From positions 1 to 21,258 of the forward strand of contig NIVA01000017.1 of NCBI GenBank assembly GCA_002254335.1: a stretch of DNA of 21,258 nt, given 5' to 3'. Positions 14,657-21,258 of the stretch are shown here, piece after piece (the stretch's first letter is position 1; each line of letters begins with the position of its first letter). This DNA comes from Bacteroidetes bacterium 4572_114. Its GTDB lineage: Bacteria; Bacteroidota; Bacteroidia; Bacteroidales; 4484-276. Under the pieces are notes generated by a model. The model searched no databases and had not been told where the DNA came from. It saw nothing but the letters and a program-made list of their open reading frames with translations. The translations under genes were made by a program, and so were the position numbers.

Positions 14657-16453
14657 ATGCTAATATTTAATTCAAAAATAGAAAAACCGGGGTATCTTGA
14701 AAAATTACTCGTTGGCAGAAAAAAGACTGTAAATGCACTTGAAAAAAGCGTAATCACGGGAGCTAAATATTATCAAAATATACAACACTTGGTAATAGGA
14801 AACAGAGGAAGCGGAAAAACACATTTGATGCGTGTGCTTTTCAATCGTATTTCAACGAATGCTACAGTTACAAATAAATATTGCATTGCATATATGGCAG
14901 AACAGGAAATTGGTGTAGATTCCTTTTATGCACTTATAATTAGTATTCTTGAAGCAGTTATCCGCTGGAACGATGATCTGGCCGAGAAAAAAGAATGGAA
15001 ATCGAAAATAGGTGTTTTAAAAGAGATTAGGCCGGCAGACAGAGAGGATAGGGCCAAAGAGTATATTCTTTCATACCTTGGGGAAAAGCAGCTTTTAATC
15101 CTTGCAGACAATATCAATGGGATTTTTGAAGGCATGAAGCTACACGGGCAGGCACGTTTTAGAGACTTTATCCAACAAACTGATAAAATAAACATCATTG
15201 CAACAAACCGGTCTTTGTTTGCTGATATTCAAAGAGAGGACAAGCCATTTCATAATTATTTTCATATAATTCACCTTGACCCTTTAACCAGGGATGAAAC
15301 AAAAGAACTCATTATAAAATTAACTGCTATTGAAGCCTCTCCTGAATTGACGGCCCATCTAAACACAAATAAGGGTATAGGGCAAATTAGGTCGATCCAC
15401 TTTTTATCTGAGGGTAACCACCGTTTAATTGCCATGTTTTTCGAGTTTCTAAAGGCTGATATAAAAAGCAACCTTACTATACCATTTCTTAAAACACTGG
15501 ACAGGTTAAAACCTTATTATGAATCCTTTATCCAACATTTACCTCCTCAACAACAAAAAATAATTCACTTTCTTGCCCTTAAGCACCAGCCTCAACTTGG
15601 GTCGGCAATTGCCAAAGAGTGCTTCCTTACACCTGGTGGCACATCCAAACAAATGACCGAATTACGAAACAAAGGTTTTGTTGATGCCCACCGTATTGGA
15701 AGGGACAATAAATATGAATTATCAGGGCCAATGATGCGGTATTGCATCCAGTTAACAGATGGCCGCAACGGTATAATTGGAATGTTTGTCCGTTTTATCA
15801 CTGTTCTTTTTTCAGATGCTGAAATAATTAATAGATATTTAAAACTGAAATGTCAATTAAAGGAAGGTTGCGATGAGAAACATGATTACAAAAAGCAAGC
15901 AGAAGAAGTTTTAATCTACGAAAAGGCAGGTGAAAACCAAGCCCCAATAGGGCATCTAAGAAAGCATATTGAATCCATTGAAGATGAGGGCACAAAAAGT
16001 GCCATGGTAAAAATAATGATGAAGTTAAGGAATTTGCACCCTAATTGCCCCATTGCAGAAAAAGACTGTACTTGCAGTCAATTATTGAACACAAACACTG
16101 ATGACGATCCTGTTTTAAAAATTTTCATTATCAAATTAGTGTCATGCTCTTTATATGAAGATGCATATAAACTTGTTCATTACATAAACAGTAATATAGA
16201 GGGGCGATCAGAAGAAAATGTTACAACCTCAATTTTTTTCATAAAGTGTTTGTTTAAATTTAACACAAACCCTGAGATAATAGAAGGTTACCTAAACAAA
16301 TTACTTCTTATGCCTACTGATGGACTCACTAAAAAACTAATTTCTGTTCTTTTAGAAAGCCGTTTTAAAGGTAATGAGCAAACCGTATATAATTTACCGA
16401 AAGATGAAAGGGCCATATTGACATTCATCTGTGAAAAAGGGGAATTACTTTAA
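14657..16453 (+). CDS. AAA/ORC-like ATPase with winged helix and helical tail
   Basis: This 598-residue protein begins with a lead-in (LVGRKKTVNALE) and a canonical Walker A, G48-N-R-G-S-G53-K54-T55. Walker B is LLILAD151-N, with Asn where the catalytic Glu usually sits. A sensor-1-like IIATNRS (Asn184) and LDPLTRDETKELI follow, as in AAA/ORC-type ATPases. Residues about 295-370 look like a winged helix-turn-helix (QQQKIIHFLALKHQ, AIAKECFLTPGGTSKQMTELRNKGFV). The rest (about 375-598) is helical, with a Cys cluster (NCPIAEKDCTC) and possible TPR-like repeats. It lies 12 bp after the first ATPase gene. The putative winged helix makes it a candidate to bind DNA, possibly the operon's own iterons. 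No nuclease or transposase domain is seen. Function unknown. Confidence 0.8.
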   Translation: MLIFNSKIEKPGYLEKLLVGRKKTVNALEKSVITGAKYYQNIQHLVIGNRGSGKTHLMRVLFNRISTNATVTNKYCIAYMAEQEIGVDSFYALIISILEAVIRWNDDLAEKKEWKSKIGVLKEIRPADREDRAKEYILSYLGEKQLLILADNINGIFEGMKLHGQARFRDFIQQTDKINIIATNRSLFADIQREDKPFHNYFHIIHLDPLTRDETKELIIKLTAIEASPELTAHLNTNKGIGQIRSIHFLSEGNHRLIAMFFEFLKADIKSNLTIPFLKTLDRLKPYYESFIQHLPPQQQKIIHFLALKHQPQLGSAIAKECFLTPGGTSKQMTELRNKGFVDAHRIGRDNKYELSGPMMRYCIQLTDGRNGIIGMFVRFITVLFSDAEIINRYLKLKCQLKEGCDEKHDYKKQAEEVLIYEKAGENQAPIGHLRKHIESIEDEGTKSAMVKIMMKLRNLHPNCPIAEKDCTCSQLLNTNTDDDPVLKIFIIKLVSCSLYEDAYKLVHYINSNIEGRSEENVTTSIFFIKCLFKFNTNPEIIEGYLNKLLLMPTDGLTKKLISVLLESRFKGNEQTVYNLPKDERAILTFICEKGELL

Positions 16454-16485
16454 TACATTAATAAAATAAATTTAAAACAATAAAG

Positions 16486-16514
16486 GTCTCGGACAGAAGA
16501 TATGTCAGACAGCT
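16486..16514 (-). repeat. Right-boundary repeat of the ATPase cassette
   Basis: TGTCAGACAGCT (16503-16514) is the reverse complement of AGCTGTCTGACA. It is thus inverted relative to the CTGTCTGACAG core at 13314-13324. GGTCT at 16486-16490 mirrors the AGACC end of the left copy, with diverged bases in between. Together they bracket the ATPase pair as short imperfect inverted repeats. The match is weaker than between the other copies. Confidence 0.5.
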
Positions 16515-16609
16515 ATTCTGCCAAATGTTTACTTTTTAAACTAACCTCAGCAAATCAAAATAGATATTTAGGACACAACATTCTTTATAACAATCAACAT
16601 GACCAAAAT

Positions 16610-18671
16610 ATGAAACCAAACTTCAAAAATATCAATATTAAAAGCTCGCCCAAATCACGCTTTGGCCAGGCCTGAACAGATTCCGGTGAAGCCGGTTTAC
16701 ACTGAGGCAGACCTGGAAAATCTGGAGCACCTTAATTATGCTGCCGGTACCCCTCCATTTTTACGTGGCCCCTATTCCACCATGTATGTTATGCGGCCAT
16801 GGACTGTGCGCCAGTATGCAGGTTTTTCAACGGCGGAAGAATCCAATGCTTTCTACCGGAGGAACCTTGCTGCCGGACAAAAGGGCCTGTCCATCGCTTT
16901 CGAGCGGAAGAATCCAATGCTTTCTACCGGAGGAACCTTGCTGCCGGACAAAAGGGCCTGTCCATCGCTTTCGACCTGGCCACACACCGTGGTTATGATT
17001 CGGACCATGAACGGGTGGTTGGTGATGTTGGAAAGGCAGGCGTAGCAGTGGATTCGATCCTCGACATGGAAATACTTTTCGATCAAATCCCTTTGGACAA
17101 GATGTCGGTGTCGATGACAATGAACGGCGCCGTGCTCCCCATAATGGCTTTTTATATTGTTGCCGGGCTTGAGCAAGGCGTAAAACTGAACGAACTTGTG
17201 GGCACTATACAAAACGATATACTCAAAGAGTTTATGGTGCGCAACACTTACATTTACCCGCCCCAGCCTTCGATACGCATCATAGCTGATATTTTTAAAT
17301 ATACCACCGCAAATATGCCGAAGTTCAATTCCATCAGCATTAGCGGCTACCACATGCAGGAAGCAGGCGCCACGGCAGATATCGAACTGGCCTATACCCT
17401 GGCAGATGGCCTGGAGTACCTGCGGACCGGTGTAAATGCAGGGATGGATATCGATAGTTTTGCCCCGCGCCTCTCGTTTTTCTGGGGCATTGGGATGAAC
17501 CATTTTATGGAGATAGCCAAAATGCGGGCAGCACGGATGTTGTGGGCCAAACTTGTGAAACAGTTCAATCCGAAAAACCCGAAATCCATGGCTTTGCGCA
17601 CACACTGCCAGTGCCCTGCCAACGGATGCTTCGGCGCGAATTGCACGGAACACACAGATTTACTTACAGGAAGAAACCGATATTTGCAAGGTGGTCGATC
17701 CCTGGGCCGGCTCTTATTTTGTAGAAGCCCTTACTAACGAGCTGGCGCACAATGCCTGGAAACATATTCAGGAGGTTGAGGAATTAGGTGGTATGGCAAA
17801 GGCCATCGAAACCGGCATCCCAAAAATGCGGATCGAGGAGGCGGCAGCACGCAAACAGGCAAGGATAGATTCGCATAAAGACACCATTGTGGGCATCAAC
17901 AAATACCGCCTCGACAAAGAAGACCCGCTGGAAATACTGGAAGTGGACAACACCGCAGTTAGGCAGGCCCAACTCAGGCGGCTGGAAAAATTAAAGGCCG
18001 AAAGGAATGAAGAAGAGGTACAAAAGGCATTAGATGCAATAACTGAATCGTGCAAAACAGGTGAAGGGAATTTACTTGAACTTTCAGTTGATGCAGCCAA
18101 AAAGCGGGCTACATTAGGTGAGATTTCTTTTGCATGTGAAAAAGTATTTGGAAGATATAAAGCAATAATAAGATCAATTTCAGGGGTGTATTCATCAGAA
18201 TCAAAAGGCGACGAAAACTTTAAGAAAGCCTGCGGGCTGGCCGACAAATTTGCAGAAATGGAAGGCCGCCGTCCACGTATTATGATCGCCAAAATGGGAC
18301 AGGACGGGCACGACCGGGGGGCAAAAGTAGTTTCAACCGGATATGCCGACATCGGTTTTGATGTTGACATCGGCCCATTGTTCCAAACCCCGGCGGAAGC
18401 TGCAAAACAAGCCGTTGAAAACGATGTGCACGTGTTAGGGGTCTCCAGCCTTGCAGCCGGCCACAAAACTTTGGTGCCACAGGTTATCGAAGAGTTGAAA
18501 AAGCTGGGCCGCGAAGATATCATGGTCATAGTTGGTGGCGTTATCCCTCACCAGGATTACCAATTCCTGTACGATGCCGGCGCAGTGGCCATCTTTGGGC
18601 CGGGAACCGTGATCACCGAAGCAGGTATAAAAATCCTTGAAATATTGATTGAGGCGGGGAAGGGAGAGTGA
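16610..18671 (+). pseudogene. mutB: Methylmalonyl-CoA mutase large (alpha) subunit, broken in three places
   Basis: MutB carries the catalytic TIM barrel and cobalamin-binding domain. An ATG at 16610 starts MKPNFKNINIKSSPKSRFGQ but reaches TGA at 16673. IPVKPVYTEADLENLEHLNY resumes in another frame, implying a one-base indel at about 16655-16672. A 71-bp perfect tandem duplication (16833-16974) shifts the frame again. After ALRTHCQ (17611) about 42 conserved residues (family TSGWSLTEQDP... to the DEA region) are missing. ALPTDASARIARNTQIY resumes in a third frame at 17613, implying a deletion of about 125 bp. From there to 18671 the gene is intact, including the B12 motif GQDGHDRGAKV, SLAAGHKTL and FGPGTVI. 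Either real decay or an assembly artefact; as written it cannot make a functional subunit. Confidence 0.9.
16833..16974 (+). repeat. 71-bp perfect tandem duplication inside mutB
   Basis: 16833-16903 and 16904-16974 are identical, each beginning GCGGAAGAATCC and ending GCTTTCGA. The unit encodes AEESNAFYRRNLAAGQKG and the start of LSIAFD. 71 is not a multiple of 3, so the second copy is read out of frame. Normal MutB has one copy. Confidence 0.95.
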
Positions 18672-18971
18672 GGGATATCAGATGTAAGATATCCGATCTT
18701 AGATGTTTGATGTTCAATAAATAGCATACATTTCTATTTGTTGACAAATATGGTAACAAAAAGAAATAGTATTTATAAGTCCGGTCTAAAAACGAAGTTT
18801 TTGAAAATTAGCGAATTATTATTGTTTTCAAACACATGAATATGAGCCAATAAGAAAAGTTTATTAGCGCATTAGCGGCTTAATATGGCTTTTTAACCCG
18901 GACTCATTTATTGTAAAACAGAATTGAAATCATAATAATAAATTTTTTTGTTTTCCCATTCCCAAAAAAAG
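18672..18971. other. Convergent intergenic region with TAAGAT/ATCTTA dyad
   Basis: mutB and the EEP gene converge here. At 18685-18701 TAAGAT-ATCCG-ATCTTA forms a 6-bp inverted repeat, 13 bp past the mutB stop. The 11-mer GATGTAAGATA (18681-18691) is identical to 13376-13386 in front of the ATPase iterons. The rest is AT-rich with no ORF. No strong intrinsic terminator with a U-tract is evident for either gene. Confidence 0.5.
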
Positions 18972-20042
18972 TTACTCCAAAAACCGCACTTCCACAATCA
19001 CCGGATTATGGTCGGAATCTTTAAAGGCAAGGTCGATGGTTTCCACATTTAGCAATTGTAAATTGGGTGAAATAAGGAAATAATCTAAAATAGTGGTTGA
19101 GGTTTGCCCTTTTATGTAGGGTTCGCTCACATCACGGTTTGTGGGCACGGAAGTGTCGAAAGCCCACCGCCATCCGTGGGGCATAAAATTATCGGGCACA
19201 TTTGGCAGGTCATGTTTCCGGGGCACATCGCCATTTGTTATTAATGAAGGGTTAAACCCTGGTGGATTTTGATTCCAATCGCCGCCAATTATTACGAAAT
19301 TTCCTTTGGAATGTTCCTCAAGTGCAGTTTGGCGGAGCAGGGCAAACTGTTGCTCCCGCAAGCTCCCGTCATCAAAAGCTGAGTTATGTGTGTTGATCAA
19401 TACTAATATTTTTCCATTTTTTGTTGTAAACCGCTGGAGTATAAAACACCGGTCGAGCATAAAAATGCTTTTGGGCCAGGCAAAATTTCCGGGAAAACTG
19501 ATCCGCTCATTTGTAACAGCTTCGTATTTTGATAGTGTCATCAGCCCGGCAATCACCTTGCCCATTGGATTGTTTATCGGCACCGGGACAAACAGGACGT
19601 CATAGTTTTTAGCAAATACACTTTGATGACCAGGGAACAACCCGTTGATTTTTTTCACCTGATTGTTCCGATAACTGCGATGGGCTTTTTTATCAACTTC
19701 CTGTAGCAGCAGAAAATCGATGCTGTCGTTCTTAAGCAAAAATGACCGGATGCCCTTGTAAGTTTCATTGTAATATTCGCGCGTAGGCCTCACCTTGCTG
19801 CCCCCATCATAAAAAAAATCCATTTTTTCGCCCAGCCCGGCATAACCAATGTTCCAGGACATCAGGCTGATGCGGTCTTTATCTATACGGTCATCTAACA
19901 TTTTGTCGGTTGATTTCAGGATTTCCCTGTCGGGGGGATTATAGTTGGTAAATGTAGCAATTAAACTGGCTGTTATCAAAAAAAATATGGCCAAAAGGAT
20001 TAACGCCCCGAGAATTTTAAAAAATATCCTTATCAGTTTCAT
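18972..20042 (-). CDS. Membrane-anchored endonuclease/exonuclease/phosphatase family protein
   Basis: This 356-residue protein starts with one transmembrane segment (about residues 8-32, FFKILGALILLAIFFLITAS), followed by an EEP (DNase I-like) hydrolase domain. The catalytic motifs are in order: MSWNIGYAG (Asn64), LLLQEVD (Glu115), LINTHNSAFDD (His219), IGGDWNQNP (Asp255, Asn257), LDYFLIS (Asp320) and SDHNPV (Asp344, His345). All metal and phosphate ligands of an active enzyme are present. Family members cleave nucleic acids, phosphoinositides, sphingomyelin or other phosphodiesters. The domain probably faces the periplasm, which favours a phosphodiesterase or nuclease role there; the substrate cannot be told. 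It starts at ATG 20042, 55 bp after the antitoxin gene on the same strand. Confidence 0.9.
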   Translation of the reverse strand: MKLIRIFFKILGALILLAIFFLITASLIATFTNYNPPDREILKSTDKMLDDRIDKDRISLMSWNIGYAGLGEKMDFFYDGGSKVRPTREYYNETYKGIRSFLLKNDSIDFLLLQEVDKKAHRSYRNNQVKKINGLFPGHQSVFAKNYDVLFVPVPINNPMGKVIAGLMTLSKYEAVTNERISFPGNFAWPKSIFMLDRCFILQRFTTKNGKILVLINTHNSAFDDGSLREQQFALLRQTALEEHSKGNFVIIGGDWNQNPPGFNPSLITNGDVPRKHDLPNVPDNFMPHGWRWAFDTSVPTNRDVSEPYIKGQTSTTILDYFLISPNLQLLNVETIDLAFKDSDHNPVIVEVRFLE

Positions 20043-20097
20043 TGAACGGGTTGATTAGATTTATCGATTAGTAGTTACGACATGCGGACGTTCACTA

Positions 20098-20397
20098 TTA
20101 AAACTTTATTGACAGTTGTAGTTGGCCTCCAAAACCAAGTTCAACGATTTTCTGTAAAGTAGAAATGCGTACCTCTTTAATATTGTTTTCAATTTTTGAG
20201 ATATATGATTTTGTTGTTCCACATTTCTCAGCAAGTGCTTTTTGTGTCAAACCTTTTTCAAGCCTGGCTTCATGAATTAATGCACCGATTTTAAATGTCT
20301 CATAACCGGATTCTAATTTGTCACGTTTTTTAGTCCCTCGTTTCCCGTAGTGCTCTTCTTTGAACTGCTCAAGTGTTTTAATCCTATCTTTTTTCAT
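20098..20397 (-). CDS. higA: XRE-family antitoxin (HigA-like)
   Basis: This 99-residue protein carries a central Cro/C1-type helix-turn-helix (about residues 38-86; GLTQKALAEKCGTTKSYISK with IENN after it). The first 35 residues are Lys/Glu-rich. In HigBA and related pairs the antitoxin binds and neutralises the toxin and represses the operon. Its ATG at 20397 overlaps the end of the toxin frame by 14 bp, the toxin-first order of HigBA systems. The gene is intact although the toxin is not, so it may still repress its own promoter or counter a related toxin encoded elsewhere. The gene symbol rests on family and gene order. Confidence 0.85.
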   Translation of the reverse strand: MKKDRIKTLEQFKEEHYGKRGTKKRDKLESGYETFKIGALIHEARLEKGLTQKALAEKCGTTKSYISKIENNIKEVRISTLQKIVELGFGGQLQLSIKF

Positions 20398-20735
20398 TGT
20401 AATATTCTTCCTTTATTTTTAATGCTTTTTCTATTTCTTTTTTCGGTGTCTTTTTTGTCTTCTCTTGAAATGCGTTTGCTAAAATTATTAATTGTCCTTT
20501 ATCAAAAAAACAGAAGATTCTGTATATATTGTTACCTAACTGAACCCTAATTTCAAAAAGTCCATCCGTATTTTCAATATGTTTAAGATTATGTCTCAGG
20601 AATTCTTTGTATATCTTCTATTAATTCAAATGTCCAAATTATTTTGTTCTTAACTTTGTCTGTTTGTTTTATAAAAAAATCCGAAAAATAGTCTCTATAA
20701 AAAATGATCTTTCGATACTTTAATTCATTATTCAT
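20384..20735 (-). pseudogene. higB: HigB/Gp49-like toxin gene with one-base frameshift
   Basis: From ATG 20735 the frame reads MNNELKYRKIIFYRDYFSDF, runs through IQRIPET and hits TAA at 20589-20591. Shifting by one base, it continues HIENTDGLFEIRVQLGNNIY, then RIFCFFDKGQLIILANAFQ and TPKKEIEKALKIKEEYYNEK to TAG at 20384. Removing one A from ACATAATCTTAAACAT restores TYLKH and a 116-residue protein. That is the usual length of the RelE/HigB-fold Gp49 (DUF891) toxins, which cleave mRNA on ribosomes. As written, the product stops at 48 residues and lacks the C-terminal half with the conserved core. It may be a toxin inactivated by mutation or a sequencing error in an A/T-rich run. Confidence 0.85.
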
Positions 20736-20739
20736 AATG

Positions 20740-20770
20740 CAAAATTATATAATGTTACCCTAAAGTGCAA
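20740..20770 (-). promoter_or_regulatory. Promoter of the higBA operon
   Basis: On the minus strand a -33 TTG (20768-20770) is followed after 20 nt by TAATTTTG (20740-20747), a perfect Bacteroidota -7 box at standard spacing. The box ends only 4 nt before the toxin ATG at 20735, so the transcript would be leaderless or nearly so, unless translation starts further in. Confidence 0.6.
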
Positions 20771-21258
20771 CTTTTTTTTTCAATGGAAAGTTAAGGATTT
20801 AATTAAATTTCTCTTTTTTACTGGATATAATAAATCGAATAAAACACAATAATAAATTTACCTGTCTATTAAGTAACGCAATTTTCGGCTATCCGCATCA
20901 ACATGTCCCAACCCCTAATCTATAACTTCCAAATTTTCACCTCTAATAGCCCTGTCTTTAACTTGCGGCAGGGATTGGAGTGGTAGCTTGGTGAAATGCC
21001 ACCTGATTTTTTTGTTGGTGGGCGATGGCTGACGAAGGAAGACCCGTGCACACCTACAAAAACCAGCCGGCATGAGACAACTACAAACGGAAAGCCCGGT
21101 TTAGCCGCCCAAATTTTAAGAAGAAGATTGATCATAATAATCTGGGCTACCCGCGTAAAGATGGACAAACCAAAAAAATATTGCCGCTAATATGTTATGT
21201 GGGTAGCCATAATCTGCATTATCTGCACCAAAAAAAAGTGGTGTTTTAAAAATGCGGG
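20771..21258. other. Non-coding region with a possible hairpin element
   Basis: No convincing gene was found. The first part to about 20880 is very AT-rich. At 21145-21208 GGCTACCC and GGGTAGCC form an 8-bp inverted repeat around 48 bp, flanked by related words (TAATCTGG / ATAATCTG) in direct orientation. This could be a small repeat element. An 82-codon minus frame (20920-21168) has a composition unlike real proteins and no recognisable domain. Confidence 0.4.

Noticed and set aside
13478..16453. Naming the ATPase pair as a specific known defence system
   Set aside because: No effector domain or diagnostic motif of a named system is present; only the ATPase classes can be supported.
16799..17737. 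312-codon frame as a separate gene
   Set aside because: Its middle is clean MutB sequence, but both ends are out-of-frame products of the duplication and deletion; it is one piece of broken mutB.
20585..20600. Programmed frameshifting in higB
   Set aside because: No slippery heptamer or stimulatory structure is visible; a simple one-base insertion explains it better.
20920..21168. 82-codon minus-strand frame as a gene
   Set aside because: Its composition is atypical, there is no domain, it overlaps the repeat region, and no promoter or partner is seen.

Overview
The window looks like a chromosomal segment of a Bacteroidota (Bacteroidetes) bacterium, possibly a metagenome assembly. This rests on several signs. 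Genes lack Shine-Dalgarno sequences and several are preceded by TAnnTTTG -7 boxes. There are large signal-peptide proteins built from adhesin-like modules, one with the start of a type IX secretion (T9SS) C-terminal domain. There is also a paired M16 peptidase operon and a two-subunit methylmalonyl-CoA mutase locus. No tRNA, rRNA, CRISPR array, transposase or integrase was found.

Layout. 1-693 (-) is the N-terminal part of a secreted fibronectin-III-like protein. 870-3672 (-) is a two-gene M16 peptidase operon, a catalytic subunit followed by an inactive partner. 3739-4039 holds a 49-codon remnant and an imperfect inverted-repeat element. 4196-9295 (-) is a 1699-residue secreted multidomain protein with an N-terminal papain/C39-like cysteine-peptidase domain; its T9SS sorting domain is cut short. 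9692-11215 (-) is histidine ammonia-lyase (hutH). 11421-13280 (+) is methylmalonyl-CoA mutase small subunit (mutA). 13478-16453 (+) is a two-gene cassette of unrelated P-loop ATPases. 16610-18671 (+) is the large subunit mutB, with three separate lesions. 18972-20042 (-) is a membrane-anchored EEP-family phosphohydrolase. 20098-20735 (-) is a HigBA-type toxin-antitoxin pair whose toxin has a one-base frameshift. 20771-21258 has no convincing gene.

The most interesting part is 13.3-16.6 kb. mutA and mutB are normally adjacent, but here they are separated by a compact cassette of two ATPases. One is an ATPase_2/STAND-like P-loop ATPase. The other is an AAA/ORC-like ATPase with a winged helix and a helical tail. 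Their promoter overlaps four 16-bp-periodic repeats, preceded by a perfect 8-bp hairpin. Palindromic CTGTCWGACAG-type repeats in opposite orientation bound the cassette, and the left copy is identical over 24 bp to one 12.6 kb away. I infer, but cannot prove, that this is an accessory island that split the mut operon.

Several genes are broken (mutB, higB, the T9SS domain, the 49-codon remnant). This could be real decay in a plastic region or, for mutB and higB, assembly or sequencing error; read mapping would decide.
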